Source: Mycobacterium angelicum (GTDB taxonomy: Bacteria; Actinomycetota; Actinomycetes; Mycobacteriales; Mycobacteriaceae). Taken from it: DNA of 64,000 bases. The notes beneath the pieces were generated by a model. That model was not told where the DNA came from, searched no databases, and worked only from the letters and a program-made list of their open reading frames with translations. The stretch is taken from contig NZ_MVHE01000005.1 of assembly GCF_002086155.1 (NCBI RefSeq), forward strand, positions 124,001 through 188,000, written 5' to 3'. The translations under genes were made by a program, and so were the position numbers. Shown piece after piece: positions 8,688 to 17,229 of the stretch (position 1 is its first letter; each line of letters opens with the position of its first letter).

Positions 8688-10538
8688 GCCGTCGGTGCCG
8701 GTGACGCCGGCTTGGCCGTTTTCGCCGTTGTTCCCACCGGCTGCGGCGGTGCCGCCGACGCCGCCGGACCCGCCGGCACCGCCGGCGCCGATCACCTGTG
8801 CGGCCCCGCCGTTGCCGCCGTTGCCGCCATTGCCGCCGCTCAACCCGCCCACATAGGTAGTGCCACCGCCACCACCAGCGCCGCCCGCGCCGCCATTGCC
8901 GTATAGCCCGCCGACGCCGCCGCTACCACCGTTACCGCCGCTGCCGCCGGTGCCCTCGGCGCCACCCGGTCCATTGAGACCATCTCCGCCGGCGCCGCCA
9001 TGCCCGCCGATACCGCCGGTGCCGAAGAGCATTCCGCCCGCACCGCCGGCGCCGCCCGCCCCGCCGCTCCCACCGGCTGCGGCCCCACTTTGCGCTCCGG
9101 CTCCGCCTGAGCCGCCAGATGCGCCTAGGCCGAAGAGCCCCGCGGCACCTCCGCTGCCGCCCGCGCCGCCGTTGCCGCCCGCAAAACCAGTGGTGGTTGT
9201 GCCTTTGCCGGTGGTGAATGTCGCGCTGCCGCCGACGCCGCCCTGCCCACCCGAACCGGCGGTGCCGTACAGCCAACCCCCGCGGCCACCATCGCCGCCC
9301 TGGCCGCCGTCACCGGCTGCCTGGTTGGCGCACAACCCGCCGGCACCACCGCCACCTCCGGCTCCGCCGGCACCGAGCAGCCCGGCGGCGCCGCCGGCTC
9401 CGCCGGCGCCGCCACTGCCGGCGGTCACGCCGATGACAAGTCCGCCGCTGGGGCCGGTGTAGGTTGCCGACCCGCCGTCGCCGCCCTGGCCGCCGGCCCC
9501 GGCATTTCCGTACAGCCACCCGCCACCGCCGCCGTCACCGCCGGCGCCACCCTGGCCGCTGCGGGCGAGCCCGGTAAGCCCGCCGGTCCCGCCGGTGCCA
9601 CCTTGTCCGCCGGCGCCGAACAATCCCGCTGCGCCGCCGGCCCCGCCGGCACCGCCGACGCCGCCGGAAATGCCGTTGGCAGCATCATTGCCGTCACCGC
9701 CGGCACCGCCTTGTCCACCGGCCCCGGCGTCCCCTACCAGCCATCCGCCGTGGCCACCGGTCCCGCCCGCACCGCCGTTGCCGCCGGTGGCGCCGCCGGG
9801 ATTGCCAGGACCGGTTCCTGCGGCGGTACCACCGCCACCACCGGCACCGCCGGCGCCGCCGGCACCCCACGAACCGGCAGCTCCACCGGCCCCGCCGGCC
9901 CCGCCATTGGCCCCGTTGAAGCCGGTCGCTGCCGGCAGGGCCGCACCCCCGGCGCCGCCGCTGCCGCCGTTGCCATATAGCCAGCCGCCGCTTCCGCCGG
10001 AACCGCCGGCCGCGCCGGGCCCGCCGGCGCCGCCGTTGCCGCCGTTGCCGATCAATCCCGCGGCGCCGCCTGCTCCGCCGGCCACCCCAGCGTTCGTCCC
10101 GGGCGCGCCATTACCGCCGTTGCCGTACAACAGCCCGCCTGGGCCGCCGGGCTGGCCGGGACTGGTGCCATTGGCGCCGTTCCCGATCAGCGGCCGGTTC
10201 AGCAGCGTCTGGGTGGGCGCGTTGAGCAGATCCAGCGCGCTCTGCAGTGGGGAAGTGTTGAGCGCCTCGGCAACGGCGTACTGTCCTGCGGCGCTGCTCA
10301 ATGCGCGGACAAACTGCTGATGAAACGAGTTTGCTTGGGCACTAAGCCCCTGGTATTGCCGGGCGTGGCTGCCAAACACCGCCGCGATTGCCGTCGATAT
10401 CTCGTCACCGCCGGCGGCCGCCAAGCCTGTGGTCGGGAGGGCTGCGGCCAGGTTGGCGGCGTTCAGCGTCGCTGCGACGCCTTCCAAATCCCTTGCGGCC
10501 AGGCCTAACAACTCGGGTACGGCTATCAGAAACGACAT
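8673..10538 (-). CDS. PE_PGRS family protein
   Basis: This 621-residue protein has an N-terminal PE domain (residues 1-95, [20 protein letters not shown]) and a linker with [17 protein letters not shown]. About 490 residues of Gly-Gly-Ala/Gly-Gly-Asn repeats follow, including recurring GWLYGNGG and GLFGAGG units. A YxxxE motif (Tyr87-Glu91, YAVAE) fits the type VII secretion signal expected at the end of the PE domain. The protein should be exported by an ESX system and associate with the cell surface. It ends within PGRS-like repeats, with no extra C-terminal domain. In M. tuberculosis, as I recall, fixB is directly followed by the GNAT gene, so this gene is an insertion or was lost there. 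Confidence 0.95.
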   Translation of the reverse strand: MSFLIAVPELLGLAARDLEGVAATLNAANLAAALPTTGLAAAGGDEISTAIAAVFGSHARQYQGLSAQANSFHQQFVRALSSAAGQYAVAEALNTSPLQSALDLLNAPTQTLLNRPLIGNGANGTSPGQPGGPGGLLYGNGGNGAPGTNAGVAGGAGGAAGLIGNGGNGGAGGPGAAGGSGGSGGWLYGNGGSGGAGGAALPAATGFNGANGGAGGAGGAAGSWGAGGAGGAGGGGGTAAGTGPGNPGGATGGNGGAGGTGGHGGWLVGDAGAGGQGGAGGDGNDAANGISGGVGGAGGAGGAAGLFGAGGQGGTGGTGGLTGLARSGQGGAGGDGGGGGWLYGNAGAGGQGGDGGSATYTGPSGGLVIGVTAGSGGAGGAGGAAGLLGAGGAGGGGGAGGLCANQAAGDGGQGGDGGRGGWLYGTAGSGGQGGVGGSATFTTGKGTTTTGFAGGNGGAGGSGGAAGLFGLGASGGSGGAGAQSGAAAGGSGGAGGAGGAGGMLFGTGGIGGHGGAGGDGLNGPGGAEGTGGSGGNGGSGGVGGLYGNGGAGGAGGGGGTTYVGGLSGGNGGNGGNGGAAQVIGAGGAGGSGGVGGTAAAGGNNGENGQAGVTGTDGLLAG

Positions 10539-10791
10539 CGGGTCAGCGTATCGCCATCTAGCCGGACAAGGAGCACAGTATCGCGATCGCAGGTTCCGTC
10601 GGCGTTTGGCTTAACTGGCGCCAGTGCGGCTGATCTGGGCAAGTATTCGGCCAATGGTGAGACCACATTCAACGTCCGGCAATGTTGGTGTGAATGCCGG
10701 CCGGTTGCTGCGACATCTAGTCATCTGACGTGCACCGACATGTCACAGCGTCGATGCCGGTTAGCTGACCGCCTGGGCCACGTTGTTTCTC
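10539..10791. other. Divergent intergenic region between PE_PGRS and GNAT genes
   Basis: These 253 bases separate two divergently transcribed genes and should hold both promoters. I see no open frame, tRNA, clear palindrome or riboswitch-like structure. A good Shine-Dalgarno before the GNAT ATG at 10792 is not apparent. Confidence 0.5.
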
Positions 10792-11631
10792 ATGAGCATT
10801 GCTTCTGTCCTCATACCCAGCGAGAAACCACGTGACGCGGCGACGGGGCCGTCTGCCGGGCCGCGCTATTCGCTCTTGCTGTCCACCGACCCGTCGCTCA
10901 TCGAAGCCGCACAGCGGCTTCGCTACGACGTATTCAGCAGTACCCCGGGGTTTGCGTTACCCACCGCGAGCGACAGCCGCGACGTCGACAGGTTCGACGA
11001 GTACTGCGACCATCTGCTGGTCCGCGACGACGACACGGGCGAGCTGGTTGGTTGCTACCGGATGTTGCCGCCGCCGGGCGCCATCGCCGCCGGCGGGCTC
11101 TACACCGCCACCGAGTTCGACGTTCGCGCGTTCGATTCGCTGCGGCCCTCGTTGGTCGAGATGGGCCGCGCCGTGGTCCGCGACGGACACCGCAACGGCG
11201 GGGTGGTGCTGCTCATGTGGGCGGGCATCCTGGCCTATCTGGACCGCTGCGACTACGACTATGTGACCGGTTGCGTGTCGGTACCGGTGTGCAGCGAGGG
11301 CGACGTACCCGGAAGCCAGATCCGCGGCGTGCGCGATTTCGTGCTGAGCCGCCACCCGGCGCAGTACCGGGTGCGGCCCTACCGGCCCGTGTCCATCGAC
11401 GGCAGGGGACTGGGCGACATCGACGCGCCGGCTCGGCCGACGATTCCGGCGCTGATGCGCGGTTACCTCAGGTTGGGCGCTCGAGTGTGCGGCGAGCCCG
11501 CGCACGATCCGGATTTCGGTGTCGGCGACTTCTGCGTGCTGCTGGCAAAACGCGACGCCGACACCCGATATCTCAAGCGACTGCGCTCGGTGTCGGCGGC
11601 GGCCGAAATGGCGGGCGGCGCGTCTCGATGA
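10792..11631 (+). CDS. GNAT-fold N-acyltransferase (OlsB/Acetyltransf_5-like, Rv3027c-like)
   Basis: This 279-residue protein has the features of the OlsB-type branch of the GNAT superfamily: AQRLRYDVFSS near the start, a central DDDTGELVGCYRMLPP, then EMGRAVVRDGHRNGGVVLLMWAGI. In bacteria with ornithine lipids, OlsB makes the 3-hydroxyacyl amide of ornithine (lyso-ornithine lipid). The next gene is a PlsC-like O-acyltransferase, started by an ATGA overlap, which mirrors the olsB-olsA pairing. Whether the substrate here is ornithine, another amino acid or an autoinducer-like acceptor is not shown. The ATG at 10792 is used; a TTG lies nine bases upstream. Confidence 0.75.
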   Translation: MSIASVLIPSEKPRDAATGPSAGPRYSLLLSTDPSLIEAAQRLRYDVFSSTPGFALPTASDSRDVDRFDEYCDHLLVRDDDTGELVGCYRMLPPPGAIAAGGLYTATEFDVRAFDSLRPSLVEMGRAVVRDGHRNGGVVLLMWAGILAYLDRCDYDYVTGCVSVPVCSEGDVPGSQIRGVRDFVLSRHPAQYRVRPYRPVSIDGRGLGDIDAPARPTIPALMRGYLRLGARVCGEPAHDPDFGVGDFCVLLAKRDADTRYLKRLRSVSAAAEMAGGASR

Positions 11632-12593
11632 CCAGCCCGGTGCGCGCCCCCGCAGCCCTCGGACACTCCTGGCTACCCCGCGCATCGTGTGACATCAACT
11701 GTGTGGGCATGGACGCCACACCCTCCTCCCGGCCGGTGCTGGTGGCGCTGCGGGTAGCGCTGCGCGTGGCGCTGGTGCTGTTGCTGGCACCGGGGGTGCC
11801 GCTGCTGGGGGTGCCGCTGCCCGGCCGCACCCACGCCCAGCGCGCCTACTGCAGACTGGTGCTGCGCTGCCTCGGTGTCCGAATCACGGTGTCGGGCAGC
11901 CCTATTCGAAATCTGCGCGGCGTACTGGTGGTGAGCGGCCACATGTCCTGGCTGGATGCGTTCGCCATTGGCGCGGTCTTGCCGGGATCGTTTGTCGCCC
12001 GTGCCGACATGTTCACCGGACGCGCGACGGGAATCGTGGCGCGCATCCTGAAGATCATCCCGATCGAGCGGTCCAGTCTGCGACGGCTGCCCGTCGTGGT
12101 CGAGACCGTCGCCCGCCGGCTGCTCGCCGGTCACACGGTGGTGGCTTTTCCCGAGGGCACGACATGGTGCGGCCGGGCGTACGGGAGCTTCTATCCGGCG
12201 ATGTTTCAGGCCGCGATCGACGCCGGCCGCCCCGTACAACCGCTGCGGTTGTCGTATCACCACGTCGACGGCAGCGTGTCGACCGCGCCGGCCTACGTCG
12301 GCGACGACACCTTGTTGCGGTCGGTCTACCGGCTGCTGCGGGTGCGCCGCACGGTGGCCTGTTTGCGGGTGGAGTCGTTACAGCTGCCGGGCACCGACCG
12401 CCGCGATTTGGCCAGGCGCTGCCAGTCGGCCATACAGGCCGGGGAACCACGGCGGATAGGGCAGCACTCGAGGCTGATAGCGCCCGCGCTATCGCGTTCT
12501 GGGATTGGGTATCCAGGGTGCGAGGGTGCCCGTGTGGCTGAAGTGGCTGATGGTGCAGCTTTCCCGCCCGCTCGCGAGTTTGGGGTCGCCTAA
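11628..12593 (+). CDS. PlsC-like 1-acyl-sn-glycerol-3-phosphate/lyso-lipid acyltransferase (Rv3026c-like)
   Basis: This is a 321-residue membrane-associated LPLAT-family acyltransferase. The catalytic HX4D-type motif is GHMSWLDAFAIG, the second motif is FPEGTTWCG, and LKIIPIERSSLRR lies between them. A hydrophobic N-terminal segment (VALRVALVLLLAPGVPLLGV) precedes the domain. The ATG overlaps the GNAT stop (ATGA at 11628-11631), so the two are coupled. The last 40 residues are encoded by a repeat-like sequence (12473-12510) and look unrelated to the family, so the original stop may have been overrun. It probably acylates the hydroxyl of a product made by its partner. Confidence 0.82.
   Translation: MTSPVRAPAALGHSWLPRASCDINCVGMDATPSSRPVLVALRVALRVALVLLLAPGVPLLGVPLPGRTHAQRAYCRLVLRCLGVRITVSGSPIRNLRGVLVVSGHMSWLDAFAIGAVLPGSFVARADMFTGRATGIVARILKIIPIERSSLRRLPVVVETVARRLLAGHTVVAFPEGTTWCGRAYGSFYPAMFQAAIDAGRPVQPLRLSYHHVDGSVSTAPAYVGDDTLLRSVYRLLRVRRTVACLRVESLQLPGTDRRDLARRCQSAIQAGEPRRIGQHSRLIAPALSRSGIGYPGCEGARVAEVADGAAFPPAREFGVA
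12473..12510. repeat. 38-base repeat copy A (inside the acyltransferase 3' end)
   Basis: This segment matches 29 of 38 bases of 45237-45274, elsewhere in the window between unrelated genes. Both contain an imperfect palindrome (GATAGCGCCCGCGCTATC here) followed by a shared GATTGGGT. Copy A lies in frame near the 3' end of the acyltransferase gene. It is probably a member of a short dispersed mycobacterial repeat family. Confidence 0.45.
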
Positions 12594-12617
12594 CCGGCCG
12601 GTATCGTGGGGCGGGTC

Positions 12618-13820
12618 ATGGTCTACCTGGATCACGCTGCCAGCACCCCGATGTACCCCGCGGCCATCGAGGCGATGACGGCCGTCCTGGGCACCGTGGG
12701 TAACGCCTCGTCGCTGCACACCTCCGGGCGTGCGGCGCGCCGGCGGATCGAGGAATCCCGGGAGCTGATCGCGGACAAACTGGGGGCGCGCCCATCCGAG
12801 GTGGTCTTCACCGCCGGGGGCACCGAGAGCGACAACCTGGCGCTCAAGGGAATCTACTGGGCGCGCCGCGACGCGGCACCCGGCCGTCGGCGCATCGTCA
12901 CCACCGAGGTGGAACACCACGCCGTGCTGGACGCGGTCAACTGGCTCGCCGAACATGAAGGCGCCCAGGTGACCTGGTTGCCCACCGCGGCCGACGGCTC
13001 GGTGTCGGCCGCGGCGCTGCGCGAGACGCTGCAGGACCACGATGATGTCGCGCTGGTATCGGTGATGTGGGCCAACAATGAGGTGGGCACCATCATGCCC
13101 ACCGTCGAGCTGGCCGCTGTCGCAGCCGAATTCGGCGTCCCCATGCACAGCGACGCCATTCAGGCGGTCGGACAGCTGCCGGTCGATTTCAGAGCCAGCG
13201 GGCTGTCGGCGATGAGCGTGGCCGCGCACAAGTTCGGTGGCCCGCCCGGCGTGGGCGCCCTGCTGTTGCGCCGCGACGTGGCCTGCGTGCCGCTATTGCA
13301 CGGCGGCGGTCAGGAACGCGATATCCGTTCCGGCACACCGGATGTCGCCGGTACGGTCGCAATGGCCGTCGCCGCCCGGATCGCAGTCGACGGGCTGGAC
13401 GTCAACAGCGCCCGGCTACGCGTGTTGCGGGACCGCCTGGTCGACGGTGTGCTCGCCGAAATCGAGGATGTTCGCCTCAACGGTGCTCACGATCCGTCCC
13501 CCGCAAGCGGGAGGTACCCCCAGCGGCTACCGGGCAACGCGCACTTCACTTTCCGGGGGTGCGAAGGCGATGCGCTGTTGATGTTGTTGGACGCCAACGG
13601 AATCGAATGTTCGACCGGCTCTGCCTGCACGGCCGGCGTTGCGCGGCCGTCGCATGTGTTGATCGCGATGGGCGCCGACCCCGCCAGCGCCCGCGGGTCG
13701 CTGCGTCTTTCATTGGGGCACAACAGTGTTGACGCCGATGTCGACGCGGCTCTGGAAGTGTTACCGGGTGCGGTGGCGCGCGCCAGGCGGGCCGCTCTGG
13801 CCGCCGCGGGGGCTCCGTAG
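12618..13820 (+). CDS. iscS: Cysteine desulfurase
   Basis: This class V PLP-dependent aminotransferase-fold protein has 400 residues. The start [11 protein letters not shown], the PLP lysine in [12 protein letters not shown] (Lys205) and the persulfide-forming cysteine in STGSACTAG (Cys337) are all present. It converts cysteine to alanine and hands sulfur to partners. The next gene, mnmA, begins on the base after the iscS stop, so its likely partner is tRNA 2-thiouridine synthesis as well as Fe-S assembly. Compared with M. tuberculosis IscS as I recall it, about eight extra residues (near 293-302) are present, encoded by a small repeat. The ATG at 12618 replaces a GTG four codons upstream. 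Confidence 0.95.
   Translation: MVYLDHAASTPMYPAAIEAMTAVLGTVGNASSLHTSGRAARRRIEESRELIADKLGARPSEVVFTAGGTESDNLALKGIYWARRDAAPGRRRIVTTEVEHHAVLDAVNWLAEHEGAQVTWLPTAADGSVSAAALRETLQDHDDVALVSVMWANNEVGTIMPTVELAAVAAEFGVPMHSDAIQAVGQLPVDFRASGLSAMSVAAHKFGGPPGVGALLLRRDVACVPLLHGGGQERDIRSGTPDVAGTVAMAVAARIAVDGLDVNSARLRVLRDRLVDGVLAEIEDVRLNGAHDPSPASGRYPQRLPGNAHFTFRGCEGDALLMLLDANGIECSTGSACTAGVARPSHVLIAMGADPASARGSLRLSLGHNSVDADVDAALEVLPGAVARARRAALAAAGAP
13496..13526. repeat. In-frame mini-repeat inserted in iscS
   Basis: This stretch of C- and G-runs contains a small hairpin, CCCGC (13500-13504) / GCGGG (13507-13511), followed by AGGTACCCCC. It adds a Pro/Ser/Gly/Arg-rich loop in the surface region before the conserved LPGNAHFTF strand. 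The composition resembles short GC-rich palindromic elements scattered through mycobacterial genomes. The insertion keeps frame. Confidence 0.45.
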
Positions 13821-14909
13821 GTGAAGGTTCTCGCCGCGATGAGCGGTGGTGTCGACTCGTCGGTCGCCGCCGCCCGGATGGTCGAAGCCGGTCACGACGT
13901 GGTCGGCGTGCACCTGGCGCTGTCCGCCGCACCGGGCACCCTGCGCACCGGCTCGCGCGGCTGCTGCTCCAAGGAAGACGCGGCAGACGCCCGCCGCGTT
14001 GCCGACGTGCTCGGAATCCCGTTTTATGTATGGGATTTCGCGGAAAAGTTTCAGCAGGATGTGATCGACGATTTCGTGTCGTCCTATGCCCGGGGCGAAA
14101 CCCCCAACCCGTGCGTGCGGTGCAATCAGCAGATCAAGTTCTCGGCCCTGTCGGTGCGAGCGCTGGCGCTGGGCTTCGACTGCGTGGCGACCGGGCACTA
14201 TGCGCGGTTGTCCGGGGGGCGACTGCGCCGTGCCGTCGACCGCGACAAGGATCAGTCCTACGTGCTGGCGGTGCTGAGCGCCGAGCAGCTGCGGTACGCG
14301 GCGTTCCCGATCGGGGACACCCCCAAGCCGCAGATCCGTGCCGAGGCTGCCCGCCGGGGCCTGGCCGTCGCCGACAAGCCGGACAGTCACGACATCTGCT
14401 TCATTCCGTCGGGCAATACCCGCGCATTCCTGGGTGAACGCATCGGCGTGCGCCGCGGTGCCGTCGTCGATTCCGAAGGCGCGGTGCTCGCCGAACACGA
14501 CGGGGTGCACGGGTTCACCGTCGGCCAGCGCAAGGGGCTGGGCATCGCCGGCCCGGGACCGGACGGCCGTCCGCGCTACGTCACCCAGATCGACGCCGAT
14601 ACCGCAACAGTCCACGTGGGGGAGGCGGCCGAGCTCGACGTGCACGCGCTGACCGGGCGGGCGCCGATCTTCACCGCCGGAACCGCACCGGCGGGGCCGC
14701 TCGAGTGTGAAGTGCAGGTTCGTGCGCACGGTGAAACTGCCAGTGCCACAGCTGAATTGAGCGGCGACGAACTCGCTGTCAGCTTGCATGCCCCGCTTCG
14801 GGGCGTCGCGCGGGGCCAGACTGCGGTGCTCTACCGGCCGGATCCAGACGGCGACGAAGTGCTTGGCAGCGCCACCATCGCCGGCACCTCGCGGTTGACG
14901 CGGGCCTGA
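13821..14909 (+). CDS. mnmA: tRNA-specific 2-thiouridylase
   Basis: MnmA/TrmU is an ATP pyrophosphatase of 362 residues. The P-loop is [11 protein letters not shown] (residues 6-16). The two catalytic cysteines lie in [12 protein letters not shown] and [26 protein letters not shown] and a C-terminal beta-barrel complete the family. It installs sulfur at C2 of uridine 34 in tRNA-Lys, tRNA-Glu and tRNA-Gln, using sulfur from IscS, whose gene abuts it with no spacing. The GTG at 13821 is the start. The tRNA-Gln and tRNA-Glu genes elsewhere in this window have CTG and CTC anticodons, so they lack U34 themselves. Confidence 0.95.
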   Translation: MKVLAAMSGGVDSSVAAARMVEAGHDVVGVHLALSAAPGTLRTGSRGCCSKEDAADARRVADVLGIPFYVWDFAEKFQQDVIDDFVSSYARGETPNPCVRCNQQIKFSALSVRALALGFDCVATGHYARLSGGRLRRAVDRDKDQSYVLAVLSAEQLRYAAFPIGDTPKPQIRAEAARRGLAVADKPDSHDICFIPSGNTRAFLGERIGVRRGAVVDSEGAVLAEHDGVHGFTVGQRKGLGIAGPGPDGRPRYVTQIDADTATVHVGEAAELDVHALTGRAPIFTAGTAPAGPLECEVQVRAHGETASATAELSGDELAVSLHAPLRGVARGQTAVLYRPDPDGDEVLGSATIAGTSRLTRA

Positions 14910-14920
14910 CAAGGACCGAG

Positions 14921-15550
14921 TCAGCCTGGCACGTTCGCGGCGATGTTCGTCATCACGATGTCGGACACCGATTGCGGGAAGCCGCAGTACGTCACTTCGA
15001 GCAACGCCACCGACAGGATCCGGTAGTCGCGGCCGCAATCGCCGGGGCGCAGGGTCAGGGAGTCGCCGTCGGCCTTCCAGTGGCTGACGAACAGCCAGCC
15101 GCTGGACGTGGCCGCGCAGTTGCCCACCGAGGTCACCAGGGCGTTGAAGGCCCGGCGGGCAGCGCCGGCATCCCGATAGGCTGCGGCAGCTTCGGAGATC
15201 AGGCGACCGTCCGGCGGATCCTGAAACGTGGTCTTGTGAAACCCCGCAAGGTCAGGGCCGAAGGTCGCCGTTTCGGCGAAGATGAAGCGGCATTCCGGTG
15301 GCGCCGTCTCGGCCAGCGCGTCGATGTCCACCGGGGACCTGCCATCCATCGAGGGGATGATCGTCAAATGCTCACCGGCGCCGGTGATCGCACGCATTCG
15401 CGACTGGTCCAACAGCAGCGCGCCGGTATCGAGCACGCCCAGCGGAGTGGCATCGTATGCCGGCAACGCCGTACCGCCCACCACCCGCGTGCACGCCACT
15501 GCCAGCAACGTTGCGCAAGACAACAGCAGCGGCCGTATCAGTCTCGCCAT
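14921..15550 (-). CDS. lpqA: Lipoprotein with PknH-like sensor domain (LpqA-like)
   Basis: This 209-residue protein has a lipoprotein signal peptide: positive MARLIR, a hydrophobic core and lipobox LAVAC with the lipidated Cys20. The mature part resembles the extracytoplasmic PknH-C/sensor-domain family, with conserved cysteines expected to form disulfides (PPECRFIF, VGNCAATS, PGDCGRDYR, VTYCGFP). It would be anchored outside the membrane and may bind a ligand. It converges with mnmA, with 11 bases between stops, and is divergent from the MetE-like gene. In M. tuberculosis lpqA lies in the same neighbourhood; the symbol is assigned by synteny and family, so with some doubt. Confidence 0.75.
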   Translation of the reverse strand: MARLIRPLLLSCATLLAVACTRVVGGTALPAYDATPLGVLDTGALLLDQSRMRAITGAGEHLTIIPSMDGRSPVDIDALAETAPPECRFIFAETATFGPDLAGFHKTTFQDPPDGRLISEAAAAYRDAGAARRAFNALVTSVGNCAATSSGWLFVSHWKADGDSLTLRPGDCGRDYRILSVALLEVTYCGFPQSVSDIVMTNIAANVPG

Positions 15551-15644
15551 CTGCCACCCTTCTTGGGTCGAACCTACCCGTGCGGCCCAGGCGTAAACAC
15601 CCCTGGGGACCCACCCGTGATCTGACGTCGAATACGGTTGCCCG

Positions 15645-16673
15645 GTGAGTGTTTTCGCCCCTCATTTCGCGACAGCCACCGGCATCGGATCGTGGCCGGG
15701 CGTCGCCGCGCGGCCGGCGGCCGAAGTCGTGGTCGGTGAATTGGCGGGCGCGTTGGCCCATCTCGTGGAGTTGCCCGCCAGGGGAGTGGGCGCCGACATG
15801 CTGGGGCGAGCCGGTGCACTGCTGATCGACGTAGCCATCGACACGATGCCGCGCGGCTACCGCGTCGTCGCCCGGCCCGGTGCGGTGACCCGGCGGGCGG
15901 TCAGCCTGCTCGACGAGGACATGGACGCGCTGGAGGAGGCCTGGGAAATCGCGGGCCTGCGCGGATCCGGACGGGTGGTCAAGGTGCAGGCTCCGGGCCC
16001 GGTCACCTTGGCAGCGGGGCTGGAGCTGGCCAACGGCCACCGGGCCATCACCGATCCCGGCGCCGTGCGCGACCTGGCCGCGTCGTTGGCCGAAGGCATC
16101 GCGGCCCACCGTGCGGCGCTGGCGCGGCGTCTCGATACGCCGGTGGTGGTGCAGTTCGACGAGCCCTCGCTGCCGGCGGCGTTGGGCGGGCGGCTGAGCG
16201 GAGTCACCGAGCTGAGCCCGGTGGCACCGCTGGACGAGGCGGTGGCCGGCGCACTGCTCGACGCCTGTGTCCAAACCGCGGGCGCGGACGTGGTGCTGCA
16301 TGTCTGTAGTGCGGGGGTGCCGTGGGAGCTGTTGCAGCGCAGTGCAATTAGTGCGATTTCGGTGGATGCCGGCACGCTGCGGGCAACCGATCTGGAAAGT
16401 ATCGCGGAATTCGTCGAATCGGGCCGCGTCATTGTGCTTGGTGTCGTGCCTGCCCTCGCACCGGAGTGCAAGCCGTCAGCAGAAGAGCTGGCCGCCGCGG
16501 TGGTCGCGGTGACCGATCGCCTCGGTTTCGGTCGCTCGGCGCTGCGCGATCGGGTAGGCATCGCCCCGGCCTGTGGCCTGGCAGGTGCCACCCAGCAGTG
16601 GGCGCGCACCGCGATCGGACTGGCCCGCAAGGCCGCCGAAGCGTTCGCCTCAGACCCCGACGCAATCGAATAA
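15645..16673 (+). CDS. MetE C-terminal-like (cobalamin-independent methionine synthase family) protein (Rv3015c-like)
   Basis: This is a 342-residue TIM-barrel protein. It has TATGIGSWPG at the start, VKVQAPGPVTLA, VQFDEPSLPAAL, VLHVCSAG and a late APACGLAG, which correspond to the core and zinc-ligand regions of the MetE C-terminal domain. It lacks the N-terminal half of full MetE. It is not expected to be the main methionine synthase; short homologues may transfer methyl groups from other donors. The GTG at 15645 is the start. It is transcribed away from lpqA across 94 bases, and two palindromes follow its stop. Confidence 0.8.
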   Translation: MSVFAPHFATATGIGSWPGVAARPAAEVVVGELAGALAHLVELPARGVGADMLGRAGALLIDVAIDTMPRGYRVVARPGAVTRRAVSLLDEDMDALEEAWEIAGLRGSGRVVKVQAPGPVTLAAGLELANGHRAITDPGAVRDLAASLAEGIAAHRAALARRLDTPVVVQFDEPSLPAALGGRLSGVTELSPVAPLDEAVAGALLDACVQTAGADVVLHVCSAGVPWELLQRSAISAISVDAGTLRATDLESIAEFVESGRVIVLGVVPALAPECKPSAEELAAAVVAVTDRLGFGRSALRDRVGIAPACGLAGATQQWARTAIGLARKAAEAFASDPDAIE

Positions 16674-16735
16674 GCAACTGAAAGGTTGCGCTTTGCCGCG
16701 TGATGTGGTGTGCTGAAAGGCAACCAGGAGGTTGC
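16674..16735. promoter_or_regulatory. Two identical-architecture palindromes before the SRPBCC-ArsR pair
   Basis: GCAACT-GAAA-GGTTGC (16674-16689) and GCAACC-AGGA-GGTTGC (16720-16735) are 16-base palindromes of the same design, with centres 46 bases apart. The second overlaps the Shine-Dalgarno CAGGAGG (16725-16731) of the SRPBCC gene. Paired operators around a promoter, next to an arsR gene, suggest autoregulation by that ArsR protein. The spacer should contain the promoter. Confidence 0.6.
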
Positions 16736-16737
16736 GT

Positions 16738-17229
16738 ATGAGTACCGACCGCATCGAGAAGCGCGTGGTGTTGCGTGCGTCGTTGGACCGGGTATGGCGG
16801 GCCATAAGTGACGCGGAGGAGTTCGGGCGCTGGTTCGGCATCCGCTTTGATGGGCCCTTCGTCGCTGGAATGTCCATCACCGGCGTCATCACCCCGACGA
16901 TCGTCGACGACAAGATCGGCAAGCGCCAGCAACCACACAGCGGGGTGCGAAGCAGCTGGCAGATCGTCGCGGTGGAACCGCAGCGCCGATTTGCCTACCG
17001 CTGGCATCCCTTCGCGATCGACCCGGCCGCCGACTACGACCAGGAGCCCACCACGCTGGTGGAATTCACGTTGGCGGAGACGCCCGAGGGTGTGCTGCTC
17101 ACCATCGTCGAGTCCGGTTTCGACGCCATTGGGGAGGACCGTCGCAATGAGTCCTACCGGGCCAACTCCGAGGGCTGGGCGATTCAGACCGACCTGGTGC
17201 GCAGGTATCTGGAAGCCACGCGGGTGTGA
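16738..17229 (+). CDS. SRPBCC/AHSA1-family protein
   Basis: This 163-residue protein has the AHSA1/CalC pattern: EKRVVLRASLDRVWRAISDAEEFGRWFG at the start, a mid-sequence PQRRFAYRWHPF strand, and a C-terminal amphipathic helix. The fold is a hydrophobic-pocket binder of lipids or aromatic compounds. The ATG at 16738 is six bases from CAGGAGG; the upstream TTG at 16732 falls inside the palindrome. Its stop overlaps the arsR start (GTGA), a pairing that recurs in actinobacteria where the ArsR protein controls the SRPBCC gene. The ligand is unknown. The pair separates the MetE-like gene from ligA, which I recall as adjacent in M. tuberculosis. Confidence 0.85.
   Translation: MSTDRIEKRVVLRASLDRVWRAISDAEEFGRWFGIRFDGPFVAGMSITGVITPTIVDDKIGKRQQPHSGVRSSWQIVAVEPQRRFAYRWHPFAIDPAADYDQEPTTLVEFTLAETPEGVLLTIVESGFDAIGEDRRNESYRANSEGWAIQTDLVRRYLEATRV

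Noticed and set aside
8860..10320. Proline-rich plus-strand open frames opposite the PE_PGRS gene
   Set aside because: They are the complement of Gly-Gly-Ala repeats, which read as Pro-rich sequence. The minus-strand PE domain and secretion motif show which strand is coding.
15551..15644. Riboswitch (cobalamin or SAM) before the MetE-like gene
   Set aside because: The gap of 94 bases is too short for a cobalamin riboswitch plus promoter, and no conserved box was recognised.
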